A stretch of DNA of 64,000 bases from Leifsonia aquatica. Its GTDB lineage: Bacteria; Actinomycetota; Actinomycetes; Actinomycetales; Microbacteriaceae. The notes beneath the pieces were generated by a model, which saw nothing but the letters and a program-made list of their open reading frames with translations, did no database searches and was not told the origin of the DNA. Made by a program: the position numbers and the translations under genes. Positions within the stretch are counted from its first letter, which is position 1, and every line of letters starts with the position of its first letter. The stretch spans positions 34,257 to 98,256 of the forward strand of contig NZ_JACHVP010000007.1 in the NCBI RefSeq assembly GCF_014190775.1, given 5' to 3'. This document shows, piece by piece, positions 16,278 to 25,020 of this stretch.

Positions 16278-17741
16278 GTGCTCGTCATCCTCGGATTCAC
16301 CATGATCCTCGCCTTCATGGCCCTCATCATGACCAAACGGCTGACGCCGATGGTCGCCCTCATCATCGTGCCCACGATCTTCGGCCTGTTCGCCGGAGCC
16401 GGTCTGGGCCTCGGCGACATGATCGTCGACGCCCTCAAAGACCTCGCACCGACCGCGGCACTGCTCATGTTCGCGATCATGTTCTTCGGCATCATGATCG
16501 ACGTCGGGCTGTTCGACCCCTTGATCCGCTTCATCGTGCGCTTCCTCGGCGACGACCCGGCGAAGGTGGTCCTGGGCACGGCGCTCCTCGCGGGAGCCGT
16601 CTCGCTCGACGGCGACGGGTCGACGACGTTCATCATCACGACCTCCGCCATGCTCCCGATCTACCTGCGGCTGGGCATGAGCCCGGTCGTCCTCACCTGC
16701 GTGGCCGGACTGGTCAACGGCACCCTCAACATCGTCCCCTGGGGCGGCCCGACCGCCCGCGCCGCCGCCGCCCTCAAGGTGTCGCCGACGGACATCTTCG
16801 TCCCCATGCTCCCGTCGCTCGCCGTGGGCCTCGTCGTCGCCTTCGCCCTCGTATGGGTGCTGGGCGTGCGCGAGCGCAACCGCGTCGGCAGCCTGGCGCT
16901 CTCCGAGCCGTTCGCGACGGAGCGCGGCGGAGAGCCCCGACGCCGGTTCGCCCTGTTCCAGGGCGGACGTCTGGTCCGGGGCGCACAGGCGGCGCCGGGG
17001 GCGCGCGGCTCGGTCGACACCACGGGCATCGTGACCGTTCGAGGAGGAGGCACAACGGTGACCGCCGACGCGCCGACGGAGACGCTGGCGGGGACCGCCC
17101 TCGACCCGGGACGCGCCACCCTCCGCCCGCGGCTGATCTGGGTGAACCTCGCCCTGACGCTCGTCGTGATGGTGCTGCTCGTCATCGACGTCCTGCCGCT
17201 GGCCTACATCTTCATGGTCGGCTCCGCCATCGCACTGATCGTGAACTTCCCGAAGCTCCGCGCCCAGGCCGACGAGATCGTGGCGCACGCCCCCAGCATC
17301 GTCGGGGTGGTCTCGATGGTGCTCGCGGCGGGCGTGCTGGTCGGCGTCCTCAACGGGACGGGCATGGTCACGGCGATGGCGCAGTGGGTCGTCGACATCG
17401 TCCCCGCGTCGATGGGGCCCTTCCTCGCCGTCATCACCGGCCTCCTGTCGATCCCGATGACGTTCTTCATGTCGAACGACGCCTTCTACTACGGCATCCT
17501 CCCGATCCTGTCCGAGACCGCGGCGACCTACGGGATCAGCCCGGTCGAGATGGCGCGGGCGTCGATCATCGGACAGCCCGTCCACCTGCAGAGCCCGCTC
17601 GTGCCCGCCATCCTGCTGCTGGTCTCCCTCGCGGGCGTGAACCTCGGCGACCACCACAAGAAGGTGCTGTGGCGGGCGCTCGTCGTCTCCCTCGTCATGC
17701 TCACGGTCGGCGTGCTGCTGGGAGCCGTGCCCTTCGGCTGA
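16278..17741 (+). CDS. CitMHS-family citrate transporter
   Basis: A 487-residue transporter of the citrate-Mg2+/Ca2+:H+ symporter family. About 11-12 hydrophobic segments are visible. Family marks include AVSLDGDGSTTFIITTSA (about 112-130), NGTLNIVPWGGPTARA and, near the end, MTFFMSNDAFYYGILP and QSPLVPA. A long hydrophilic loop (about 200-270) separates the two halves. GTG 16278 is chosen for the GAAGGAG site 7 nt upstream; an in-frame GTG at 16242 lacks one. It is divergent from the CitA/CitB-like pair, which very likely controls it. A strong hairpin follows the stop. Confidence 0.92.
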   Translation: MLVILGFTMILAFMALIMTKRLTPMVALIIVPTIFGLFAGAGLGLGDMIVDALKDLAPTAALLMFAIMFFGIMIDVGLFDPLIRFIVRFLGDDPAKVVLGTALLAGAVSLDGDGSTTFIITTSAMLPIYLRLGMSPVVLTCVAGLVNGTLNIVPWGGPTARAAAALKVSPTDIFVPMLPSLAVGLVVAFALVWVLGVRERNRVGSLALSEPFATERGGEPRRRFALFQGGRLVRGAQAAPGARGSVDTTGIVTVRGGGTTVTADAPTETLAGTALDPGRATLRPRLIWVNLALTLVVMVLLVIDVLPLAYIFMVGSAIALIVNFPKLRAQADEIVAHAPSIVGVVSMVLAAGVLVGVLNGTGMVTAMAQWVVDIVPASMGPFLAVITGLLSIPMTFFMSNDAFYYGILPILSETAATYGISPVEMARASIIGQPVHLQSPLVPAILLLVSLAGVNLGDHHKKVLWRALVVSLVMLTVGVLLGAVPFG

Positions 17742-17747
17742 GACGAC

Positions 17748-17782
17748 GGAGGGCCGGGTGTCACGATGACGCCCGGCCCTCC
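17748..17782. terminator. Bidirectional hairpin terminator
   Basis: Arms 17748-17763 and 17767-17782 pair over 16 bp with one G-U-type mismatch and a 3-nt loop. It lies between the convergent citrate transporter and DUF4190-like genes. There is no clear T tract. Confidence 0.75.
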
Positions 17783-17798
17783 TGATCGTCAGGCGGGC

Positions 17799-18614
17799 TC
17801 AGCCGCAGTACGAGCCGAGCGTGTCGAACTGGTCGCTGATCGTGCTGACGTCGGACTCGAGCAGCGACGAGTCGCGGTCGGCCTCCGGCGTCGCGATGTA
17901 CGTGTTCAGGTCGGCCTTGAGTGTCTCGACGTCCGCGTTGAACGCGTCCACCTCGCTCGCCAGGTCGGGGTCGCTCAGGTCGGAGGTCGAGGCCGTGAAG
18001 GCGTCGAACGCGGCGACGATCTGCGCCTGCGCCGTCGTCGGGTCGGTGGCGAGGTTCGGGATCTGGTCGTTGAGCACCGGGATGAGGCTGCTGGCCGCGG
18101 CGTCGAGGCGCGCGCAGTCGACGGTGAGCGCGGCGTCGCTGGACGAGTCGCTCGGCAGGTCGGTCGGCAGGTTGCGCACCGCGTTCGCGACGGCCAGGCC
18201 GCTGGCCACCGAGGCGATGATCACGAAGACGATGCTGACGATGGTGATCGCGACGCTGACGTAGCCGATGATGAGGCCGGCCAGCGCGAAGCCGCGGCCC
18301 TTCTCGCCCGTGCGCTTGATCTGGCTGAGGGCGATGTGGCCGCAGACGATGCCCACGATGTTCACGAAGAACGACGCGACGAAGGCGACGATCGCCAGCA
18401 CGTTGGTCGTGCCGCTCGACGGCGCCGGGGCCTGGTACGGCTGGTAGGGCGGCACGCCCGGTCCGCCGGCCGCCGGCGGGACGGGCGGTGCAGCGGCGTA
18501 GCCGGGAGCGGGCGCCGCGGCGTACGCGGGAGCCGGCTGCTCGACCGGCTGCTGCGGGGCGTCGGGGGCCGGGTTCGGCTGGGCGTCGTTCGGTTCGGGA
18601 GGGGTCGTCGTCAA
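17799..18614 (-). CDS. DUF4190-like membrane protein with proline-rich N-terminus
   Basis: A 271-residue protein. Residues 1-68 are rich in Pro, Ala, Tyr and Gln (PYQPYQAP-type cytoplasmic tail). Two membrane helices follow (about 70-90 and 105-140) with the DUF4190 pattern NVLAIVAFVASFFVNIVGIV then GHIALSQIKRTGEKGRG. The rest (about 150-271) is an extracytoplasmic, mostly helical, acidic domain with two cysteines (in DCARLD and SYCG) that could pair. The start is TTG 18614, with only a weak ribosome-binding site. Function unknown; it is a single gene. Confidence 0.82.
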   Translation of the reverse strand: MTTTPPEPNDAQPNPAPDAPQQPVEQPAPAYAAAPAPGYAAAPPVPPAAGGPGVPPYQPYQAPAPSSGTTNVLAIVAFVASFFVNIVGIVCGHIALSQIKRTGEKGRGFALAGLIIGYVSVAITIVSIVFVIIASVASGLAVANAVRNLPTDLPSDSSSDAALTVDCARLDAAASSLIPVLNDQIPNLATDPTTAQAQIVAAFDAFTASTSDLSDPDLASEVDAFNADVETLKADLNTYIATPEADRDSSLLESDVSTISDQFDTLGSYCG

Positions 18615-18766
18615 GGGAGTCTCGCTTCTGGTGAATGGGACGCACGGACCGCCGGGGATGACGTGACCCCCGGCACGGCCCTCCGAGTCTACGGAGGAGG
18701 GGCCCCTCCCCGAAACCCCGGGCGGCGCGCCGCCGAAGGCCGCGGCCGTTTTCTGCGAGACTCCCG

Positions 18767-18790
18767 CAGGCGGCCGGGCACGGCCGCCTG
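18767..18790 (+). repeat. Perfect inverted repeat upstream of the esterase gene
   Basis: CAGGCGGCCG (18767-18776) and CGGCCGCCTG (18781-18790) form a perfect 10-bp stem with a 4-nt GGCA loop. It ends 17 nt before ATG 18808, just upstream of the ribosome-binding site. It may be an operator or an RNA hairpin in the leader; no T tract follows. Confidence 0.5.
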
Positions 18791-18807
18791 TCGTCGGGGA
18801 GGGACAG

Positions 18808-20364
18808 ATGAGCGGTCACGAGACCACCGGCACCGGCACGGCCGCGGAGGCGGTCGTCCGCATCCGCACGGGCGCGGTCCGCGGTGTCACCGGTGAACGC
18901 GCGAGCGTGTGGAAGGGCATCCGGTACGCCCAGCCCCCGATCGGCGCCCGGCGCTGGCGCGCTCCCGTGGCGGCCGAGTCGTGGGAGGGCGTCGCCGATG
19001 CGACGGCCTTCGGTGCGGCCGCCCCGCAGCAACTGAACCCCGGAATCTCGCTGGGCCACGACGCCGAGCTCGACGAGGACTGCCTCTTCCTCAACGTGTG
19101 GCGGCCGAACGGCGGCGACACGAGCAAGCCCGTCATGGTCTGGATCCACGGCGGCGCGTACACCTATGGCGCCGCCAGCCAGCCGCTCTTCGACGCCGTC
19201 GAGCTCGCCGCGACCGGCGACACGGTCGTCGTCACGATCAACTACCGGATCGGCGCGCTCGGCTTCCTCGACCTCTCGTCGTTCTCGACCGCGGAGCAGC
19301 CCTTCGACTCCAACCTCGCGCTGCGGGATGTGCTCCTCGCCCTCGAATGGGTGCGCGACAACGTCGCCGCGTTCGGGGGCGACCCCTCCCGCGTCACCGT
19401 CTTCGGCGAGTCCGCCGGCGCCGGCCTGGTGACGACCCTGCTGGCGACCCCGGCCGCCTCCGGTCTGTTCCAGGCCGCCATCGCCGAGAGCTCGCCCGCC
19501 AGCTCGATGTACGGGCCGGCGCGAGCGCGAGCGGTCGCCGACCGCTTCCTCGCCGCGGCCGGCGTCGACCCCGCCGGCGCGGCGGCTGTGCTCCGCCGCC
19601 TGCCGGTCGCCCGGATCGTCGACGCGGCCGCCGCGGTCTACAACGACGTGCCGAGCAGCATCCCGGGCACCCTCGCCTTCGCCCCGATCGTCGACGGCGA
19701 CCTGGTGCCCGAGCACCCGATCACGGTGCTCAGCGAGGGCCGCGGCCTCCCGGTCCCCCTGATCATCGGCACGAACCACGACGAGGCCACGCTCTTCACG
19801 TACATGAAGTCGCCGCTCATCCCGATCACCCGCGACGCGATCGAGCGGATGTTCGCCCTCATGCTCGAGGACAACCCGGGACTGGAGGCGCCGAGCCGCG
19901 ACCAGGTGCTCTCCGCCTACCGCCGGGTGCGGGCGAAGGCCCGCGGCCTCGACATCGCCACCGACATCGGCTTCCGGATGCCCGCGATCTGGGCCGCCTC
20001 CGGGCACGCGCGCGTCGCCCCCACCTACCTCTACCGCTTCGACTTCACGACGCTCGCCCTTCGGCTGGTCGGGCTCGGAGCCGCGCACGGCACCGAGCTG
20101 CCGTACGTCTGGGGCGTGCTGGGCCTGGGCCCGAAGGATCCGACGTTCAAGCTCGGCGGCCGCCGCGCAGGCGAGGCCCTCTCTGCGCGGATGATCCACC
20201 GCTGGACGTCGTTCGCACGCACGGGCGTCCCGGGCGACGGGTGGCCGGCGTACTCCGACACCGAGCGGGCCACGCTGGTGATCGACGCGCAGGACCGCGT
20301 GGTCCCGGATCTCGACGCGCCGCTGCGGACGGCGTGGGGCGACGTCGTGCTGTCGTTCCGCTGA
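18808..20364 (+). CDS. Type B carboxylesterase
   Basis: A 518-residue alpha/beta-hydrolase of the carboxylesterase/para-nitrobenzyl esterase family. The N-terminal WKGIRYAQPPIGARRW, the EDCLFLNVW motif and the oxyanion-hole HGGAY are all present. The nucleophile lies in GESAGA (about residue 198), the acid in GTNHDEAT and the histidine in HGTELPYVW. It hydrolyses carboxylic esters; the natural substrate is unknown. There is no signal peptide, so it is cytosolic. ATG 18808 follows GGGAGGG. Confidence 0.93.
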   Translation: MSGHETTGTGTAAEAVVRIRTGAVRGVTGERASVWKGIRYAQPPIGARRWRAPVAAESWEGVADATAFGAAAPQQLNPGISLGHDAELDEDCLFLNVWRPNGGDTSKPVMVWIHGGAYTYGAASQPLFDAVELAATGDTVVVTINYRIGALGFLDLSSFSTAEQPFDSNLALRDVLLALEWVRDNVAAFGGDPSRVTVFGESAGAGLVTTLLATPAASGLFQAAIAESSPASSMYGPARARAVADRFLAAAGVDPAGAAAVLRRLPVARIVDAAAAVYNDVPSSIPGTLAFAPIVDGDLVPEHPITVLSEGRGLPVPLIIGTNHDEATLFTYMKSPLIPITRDAIERMFALMLEDNPGLEAPSRDQVLSAYRRVRAKARGLDIATDIGFRMPAIWAASGHARVAPTYLYRFDFTTLALRLVGLGAAHGTELPYVWGVLGLGPKDPTFKLGGRRAGEALSARMIHRWTSFARTGVPGDGWPAYSDTERATLVIDAQDRVVPDLDAPLRTAWGDVVLSFR

Positions 20365-20399
20365 CCGTCTCATCCGCCGGGCCGCCCGGCGCCCACCCC

Positions 20400-20405
20400 T
20401 AGACT
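20400..20405 (+). promoter_or_regulatory. -10 box TAGACT of the PLDc_N gene (leaderless)
   Basis: TAGACT ends 6 nt before ATG 20412, with no Shine-Dalgarno sequence, the same arrangement as at 3222-3234. Confidence 0.55.
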
Positions 20406-20411
20406 CGGGGA

Positions 20412-20825
20412 ATGGTGCTGGTGTTCCTGACCGTGCTCGTCATCACGGCGATGTCGCTCTACGACATCCTGTCGCGCGACCCGGAGCTCGTGCGCTTCGC
20501 ACCGAAGGCCGTGTGGCTGATCCTGGTGCTCCTGCTGCCGCTGATCGGCCCCGGCCTCTGGTTCCTCCTCGGGCGCCGGCCCGATCCCGCGGAGCAGCGG
20601 ACCGTCGTGGTGCGGGAGACCCCGGCGCGCCCGCCTGCCGCTCCCGCCACCCCTGCGGCCCCGCCCGCTCCGCCCGCACCGCACCGCACCGGCGGACGGC
20701 TCAGCACGGAGGAGCAGCTCGCCGCTCTGGAGCGCGAGATCGAGGAGGACCGCATCGCCCGGCGCATCGCAGAGCTGGAGGTCGAGCTGCGCCGTCGTCG
20801 CGGCGACGACGGCGAGCCCGCCTGA
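20412..20825 (+). CDS. PLD nuclease N-terminal domain (PLDc_N) membrane protein
   Basis: A 137-residue protein. Two membrane helices (about 1-18 and 30-52) around YDILSRDPELVRFAPKAVW and LPLIGPGLWFLLGRRP match the PLDc_N domain, which is also the N-terminal anchor of cardiolipin synthases. A Pro/Ala linker and a charged helical tail (EEQLAALEREIEEDRIARRI) follow, probably a coiled coil. No catalytic phospholipase domain is attached. Its stop is immediately next to the stop of the convergent beta-galactosidase gene, with no spacer. Confidence 0.8.
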   Translation: MVLVFLTVLVITAMSLYDILSRDPELVRFAPKAVWLILVLLLPLIGPGLWFLLGRRPDPAEQRTVVVRETPARPPAAPATPAAPPAPPAPHRTGGRLSTEEQLAALEREIEEDRIARRIAELEVELRRRRGDDGEPA

Positions 20826-22598
20826 TCAGAAGTCGGTGTGGCCCAGCCGCGGCTCGGCCACGAACTCCGCTGTGGCGTCGGCGGCCGACTCGAGCTCGAG
20901 GATGATCAGCTCGTTGCGCCCGGCGCGGACCACCGGTCCGGGCACGTGCAGGGTCTCCTGCGGTCCGCGGGTCCAGTAGCGGCCGAGGTTGAAGCCGTTG
21001 ATCCAGGCGACGCCCTTGCCGAAGCCGGTGGTGTCGAGGAACAGGGTCCCCGGCTCCTCCACCTCGAAGAAGGCGCGGGCGAAGACCGGCCCGGCCAGGC
21101 GCTCGGGAGCGGGGTCTCCGGCGGCCGCGGAGGCGTCCAGCGCCTCGCGCACGGCGGCCAGTGACGGCAGGCGCAGCGGCAGCACGCTCCAGCGCTGCAG
21201 CTCTTCGCCGTTCAGCTGCACCGGGCCGATGAGTCCCTTGGACTCGCCGATGCGGGGGCCGTAGTCGACGCGTCCCTGGTCCTCCACCAGCACCGTCAGG
21301 GTGCCGCGGCTCGGCGAGAGCGTGATCGCGCGGTCGTGGTGGTCGCGGGCGAGCACGCCGACGCGGGTGGAGCCGACGAAGACGTACGCACGGTCGCGCA
21401 CCTCCCCGAACTCCAGGACGGCGGGCTCGTGGGTGTCGATCTCGGTGCGGTAGAGGCCGAACCCGGAGTAGTGGCCGAGCTCGTCGAACGTCGGGACGTC
21501 GTCGGTGTGCTGCCACTCCCCCAGGCGCCCGGCGACCGTGAAGAGCGGCACGGCCGACTCGAAGGTCTGCGAGAAGGCGGGAGCGGAGGCGGCCACGACG
21601 GGCTCCTCCACCGGGACCGACGCGTGCTTGGCGATGACGTCCCGGAACGCCCAGAACTTCTCGGTCGGCTCGCCGGCCTCGTCGAGCGGGGCGTCGTAGT
21701 CGTAGCTCGTGATGATGGGCTGGTAGACGCCCTTGTCGTTGGCGCCGTTGGTGAAGCCGAAGTTCGTGCCGCCGTGGAACATGTAGATGTTGACCGACGC
21801 TCCGAGGGCGAGCAGGTCGTCCAGGTCGGCGGCGGACTGCTCCACCGGCGTCGTGTGGTGGTGGGCGCCCCAGTGGTCGAACCAGCCGTCCCAGAACTCC
21901 GAGCACATGAGCGGGCCGGTCGGCTGGTGCTCGCGCAGGGTGGCGAGGCGCTCCTTCGAGCGCGAGCCGAACGAGGCGGTCTTGAGCAGCTCCGGCAGCG
22001 AGCCGTTCTCGAGCATGTCGGGCTGCGGCTGGTCGACGGTCGTCAGCGGCACGGTGATGCCGGCGCCACGGAACACCTCGACGAGGTGGCGCAGGTAGTC
22101 CTTGTCGTCGCCGTAGGCGCCGTACTCGTTCTCGACCTGCACGAGCAGCACGGGGCCGCCCCGGTGGATCTGGAACGGCTCGACGATGGCGAGCACACGC
22201 TCCAGGAAGGCGGTGACCGCGGCGACGAACACCGGCTCGGAGCGGCGGATGCCGACCGACGGGTCGGTGAAGAGCCAGGCGGGCAGGCCGCCGTTGTCCC
22301 ACTCGGCGCAGATGTAGGGACCGGGGCGCACGATGGCGTGCATCCCCTCCTGCTGGATCGTGCGCAGGAAGCGGGCGAGGTCGAGCGCGCCCTCGGCGGA
22401 GAAGGCGCCCGGCTGCGGCTCGTGCGCGTTCCACGGGACATAGGTCTCGATGGTGTTCAGCCCCATGAGGCGGGCTTTGCGGATACGGTCCGCCCAGTCG
22501 TCCGGGTGCACGCGGAAGTAGTGGATCGCTCCCGAGAGGATGCGGTACGGCTCGCCGTCGAGGACGAAGTCGTCGCCTGCGATCTCGAACGTGGTCAT
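20826..22598 (-). CDS. Beta-galactosidase, glycoside hydrolase family 35
   Basis: A 590-residue GH35 enzyme that removes terminal beta-D-galactose. The N-terminal barrel has GAIHYFRVHP, RPGPYICAEWDNGGLP, the acid/base glutamate in QVENEYG (Glu158) and the nucleophile in CSEFWDGWFDHWG (Glu234). Jelly-roll domains typical of GH35 fill the C-terminal half, ending near GVAWINGFNLGRYW. There is no signal peptide, so it acts in the cytoplasm on imported oligosaccharides. It is the last gene of the ABC importer operon (72-bp gap), starts at ATG 22598 behind AGGAG, and is presumably controlled by the LacI regulator at 26097. Confidence 0.95.
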   Translation of the reverse strand: MTTFEIAGDDFVLDGEPYRILSGAIHYFRVHPDDWADRIRKARLMGLNTIETYVPWNAHEPQPGAFSAEGALDLARFLRTIQQEGMHAIVRPGPYICAEWDNGGLPAWLFTDPSVGIRRSEPVFVAAVTAFLERVLAIVEPFQIHRGGPVLLVQVENEYGAYGDDKDYLRHLVEVFRGAGITVPLTTVDQPQPDMLENGSLPELLKTASFGSRSKERLATLREHQPTGPLMCSEFWDGWFDHWGAHHHTTPVEQSAADLDDLLALGASVNIYMFHGGTNFGFTNGANDKGVYQPIITSYDYDAPLDEAGEPTEKFWAFRDVIAKHASVPVEEPVVAASAPAFSQTFESAVPLFTVAGRLGEWQHTDDVPTFDELGHYSGFGLYRTEIDTHEPAVLEFGEVRDRAYVFVGSTRVGVLARDHHDRAITLSPSRGTLTVLVEDQGRVDYGPRIGESKGLIGPVQLNGEELQRWSVLPLRLPSLAAVREALDASAAAGDPAPERLAGPVFARAFFEVEEPGTLFLDTTGFGKGVAWINGFNLGRYWTRGPQETLHVPGPVVRAGRNELIILELESAADATAEFVAEPRLGHTDF

Positions 22599-22670
22599 GA
22601 GGTGGGTTCTCCTGGTGGATCGGTGCAGACGCGTGGCCGGCCGCGGTGAGCGACCGGCCACGCGGGGCGG

Positions 22671-24017
22671 TCACTTGCCGGTGACGGTGAAGCCCTGCTT
22701 GTTGCCGTAGTCGACGATCGACTGCTGCCAGGCCTTCAGGCCCGTGTTCAGGTCGCTGTTCGACGCGTAGGACTGGCCGACCGAGTCGGCGTAGATGCTG
22801 TTCGCGTAGACCTGGTAAGGCAGGTACTGCCATCCGGTCGACACGTTCTTCGCACCGTCGGCGAGCACCTCGTTGATCTTCTGGCCACCGAAGTACTCGG
22901 GGGCGTCGGAGAGGAACGCGTCGGAGCTGAGGTCCTTGGTGGTCGACGGGAAGCCGCCCGACTTCAGGAACACCTTGATGCTCGACTCGTCGTTGTTCAG
23001 CCACTTGAGGAAGCCGGCCGCGAGCGCCTGGTTCTTGCTCTGCTTCAGCACGACCTGCCCGCCGCCGCCGTTCTCGGCGTTGGCGGGCTTGCCGTCGTAC
23101 GTCGGGATGGGCGCCACGCGCCACTGGCCGGAGGCCTCGGTGACCGACGACTCGAGGGTGCCGGGCATCCACGCGCCGGTGATCAGGGTCGCGATCGAGC
23201 CGTTGCCGAGCGCCTTGTACCACTCGTCGCTCCAGCCGGGGACGGAGGAGAGCAGCTTGCCCTCGACCAGCTTGTTCCAGGTGGCGGTCCACTTCTTGGT
23301 GCCCTCGTCCTGCAGGTTGACGGTCACCTTGGTGCCGTCGACGCTGAACGGACGGCCGCCGGCCTGCCAGATCATGCTGGTGGTGAAGCCGGAGTCACCC
23401 GAGTCGCTGGTGATGTAGGCGTTCGGGTCCGCGGCGTGCAGCTTCTCCGCTGCGGCCGTGTACTCGTCCCAGGTGGTCGGCACGGCGATGCCGTACTTGT
23501 CGAAGACCGTCTTGTTGTAGAACATCGCCATGGGCCCCGAGTCCTGCGGGAGGCCGACGAGCTTGCCGCCGACGTTCACCGAGCTCCACGGACCGGCCGT
23601 GTAGTCGCTCTTGAGCTTGTCGAAGCCGAACTGGGTCAGGTCGACGAGGGAGTCGGAGAGGGCGAACTGCGGGATCGCGTAGTACTCGACCTGGGCGACG
23701 TCGGGGGCGCCCGAGCCGGCCTTGATCGCGTTCTGGAGCTTGGTGTACTCGGTGGTGTTGGTGCCGGCGTTGACCAGCTTGACCTTGACCTTCGGGTACT
23801 CCTTCTCGAACGCCGCGACCTGGGCCTCGGCGGAGGGGGTCCACGACCAGTACGTGATCTCGCCGCCGGCCTTGAGGGCGGCGTCGACGTCGGATCCGCT
23901 GCCGCTGGATGAGCTCGAACCGGACGAGCACGCGGCCAGCGAGGCGCCGACGACGGCCGTGGCGACGATCGCCGTGGCGACCCGCCGGAGCGACCGTGAA
24001 CGCAGGATGCGCTTCAT
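22671..24017 (-). CDS. Carbohydrate ABC transporter substrate-binding lipoprotein
   Basis: A 448-residue family 1 extracellular solute-binding lipoprotein. The signal peptide ends with LAACSSGSSS, giving the lipidated cysteine, followed by a serine-rich spacer. The mature part has EITYWSW, AFEKEYPKVKVKLVN and GLPQDSGPMAMFYNKTVFDK, typical of sugar-binding proteins of CUT1 importers. ATG 24017 follows AAAGGA at the right spacing; an in-frame GTG at 24032 overlaps that site. Permease genes lie upstream in the same operon and GH35 downstream, so galacto-oligosaccharides are the likely ligand (inference). Confidence 0.92.
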   Translation of the reverse strand: MKRILRSRSLRRVATAIVATAVVGASLAACSSGSSSSSGSGSDVDAALKAGGEITYWSWTPSAEAQVAAFEKEYPKVKVKLVNAGTNTTEYTKLQNAIKAGSGAPDVAQVEYYAIPQFALSDSLVDLTQFGFDKLKSDYTAGPWSSVNVGGKLVGLPQDSGPMAMFYNKTVFDKYGIAVPTTWDEYTAAAEKLHAADPNAYITSDSGDSGFTTSMIWQAGGRPFSVDGTKVTVNLQDEGTKKWTATWNKLVEGKLLSSVPGWSDEWYKALGNGSIATLITGAWMPGTLESSVTEASGQWRVAPIPTYDGKPANAENGGGGQVVLKQSKNQALAAGFLKWLNNDESSIKVFLKSGGFPSTTKDLSSDAFLSDAPEYFGGQKINEVLADGAKNVSTGWQYLPYQVYANSIYADSVGQSYASNSDLNTGLKAWQQSIVDYGNKQGFTVTGK

Positions 24018-24081
24018 GGGTGTTCCTTTCACTTCATTGGGATTCAGGGTGATGCGGTGGTGCGAGGGATGGAGCCGTTGA

Positions 24082-25020
24082 TCACTGCTTGACGCTGCCG
24101 GCGGCGAGGCCCGACTGCCAGAAGCGCTGCAGGAAGAGGAACGCGACGACGATCGGGACGATCGTCAGCAGCGATCCGGTGATGACCAGGTTGTAGATCG
24201 GTTGTGCCGCGACCCCGGTCGCCTGCGCGCTCCACTGGCTGAGGCCGACCGTGAGGGGGTACCAGGTCGGATCGCTCAGCATGATGAGCGGCAGGAAGTA
24301 GTTGTTCCAGGTCGCCACGATCGCGAACAGCGCGACGGTGACGACGCCCGGTGCGAGCAGTCGCAGCGAGATGGTGAAGAACGTGCGGAACTCGCTCGCG
24401 CCGTCCATCCGGGCGGCCTCGAGCAGCTCGGTCGGGATGGCCTCGGTGGCGTACGTCCAGATCAGGTACAGGCCGAACGGGCTGATGAGCGAGGGCAGGA
24501 TGATCGCCCACGGCGTGTTCGTCAGGCCGACCTGGCTGAACATGAGGAAGGTCGGCACGGCGAGCGCCGTTCCCGGGACCGCGATCGCACCGAGCACGAC
24601 CGCGAACACCGCGCGCTTGCCCGGGAAGTTGAACTTCGCCAGCCCGTAGCCCGCGACGGTGGCGAGCAGGGTCGCTCCACCGGCGCCGACGACCACGTAG
24701 AGCAGGGTGTTGCCGAGCCACTTGAGGAAGATGCCGTCGCGGTAGGTCAGCGTGTCCGCGATGTTCTGGAAGAGGTTGAAGTCCTTCCCGAACCAGAGAC
24801 CGAACGACGAGAAGAGGTCCGGCTGGGTCTTCGTCGCGTTGACGATCAGCCACACGAGCGGCACGAGCGAGTAGATCGTGAAGAGCACCATCACGATGGT
24901 GAGCACGATCGACCGGCGCGGGCGCCGGCCCTGCGTGAACGACTTCTCGGCTCGGCGCTCCGCCTTACGGGCGGCGGCGCGGTCGGAGCGGGTGGGGGCG
25001 ACGTCGGTGAGCGTGGCCAT
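24082..25020 (-). CDS. Carbohydrate ABC permease, MalG type
   Basis: A 312-residue CUT1 permease with about six membrane helices after a basic cytoplasmic N-terminus. The coupling motif EAARMDGASEFRTFFTISLRLL, covering about residues 205-226, is the EAA loop that contacts the ATPase. ATG 25020 shares one base with the stop of the MalF-type gene (TGATG), so they are translationally coupled. No ATPase is encoded in the operon; the MsmK-like ATPase at 39740 is a candidate partner. Confidence 0.93.
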   Translation of the reverse strand: MATLTDVAPTRSDRAAARKAERRAEKSFTQGRRPRRSIVLTIVMVLFTIYSLVPLVWLIVNATKTQPDLFSSFGLWFGKDFNLFQNIADTLTYRDGIFLKWLGNTLLYVVVGAGGATLLATVAGYGLAKFNFPGKRAVFAVVLGAIAVPGTALAVPTFLMFSQVGLTNTPWAIILPSLISPFGLYLIWTYATEAIPTELLEAARMDGASEFRTFFTISLRLLAPGVVTVALFAIVATWNNYFLPLIMLSDPTWYPLTVGLSQWSAQATGVAAQPIYNLVITGSLLTIVPIVVAFLFLQRFWQSGLAAGSVKQ

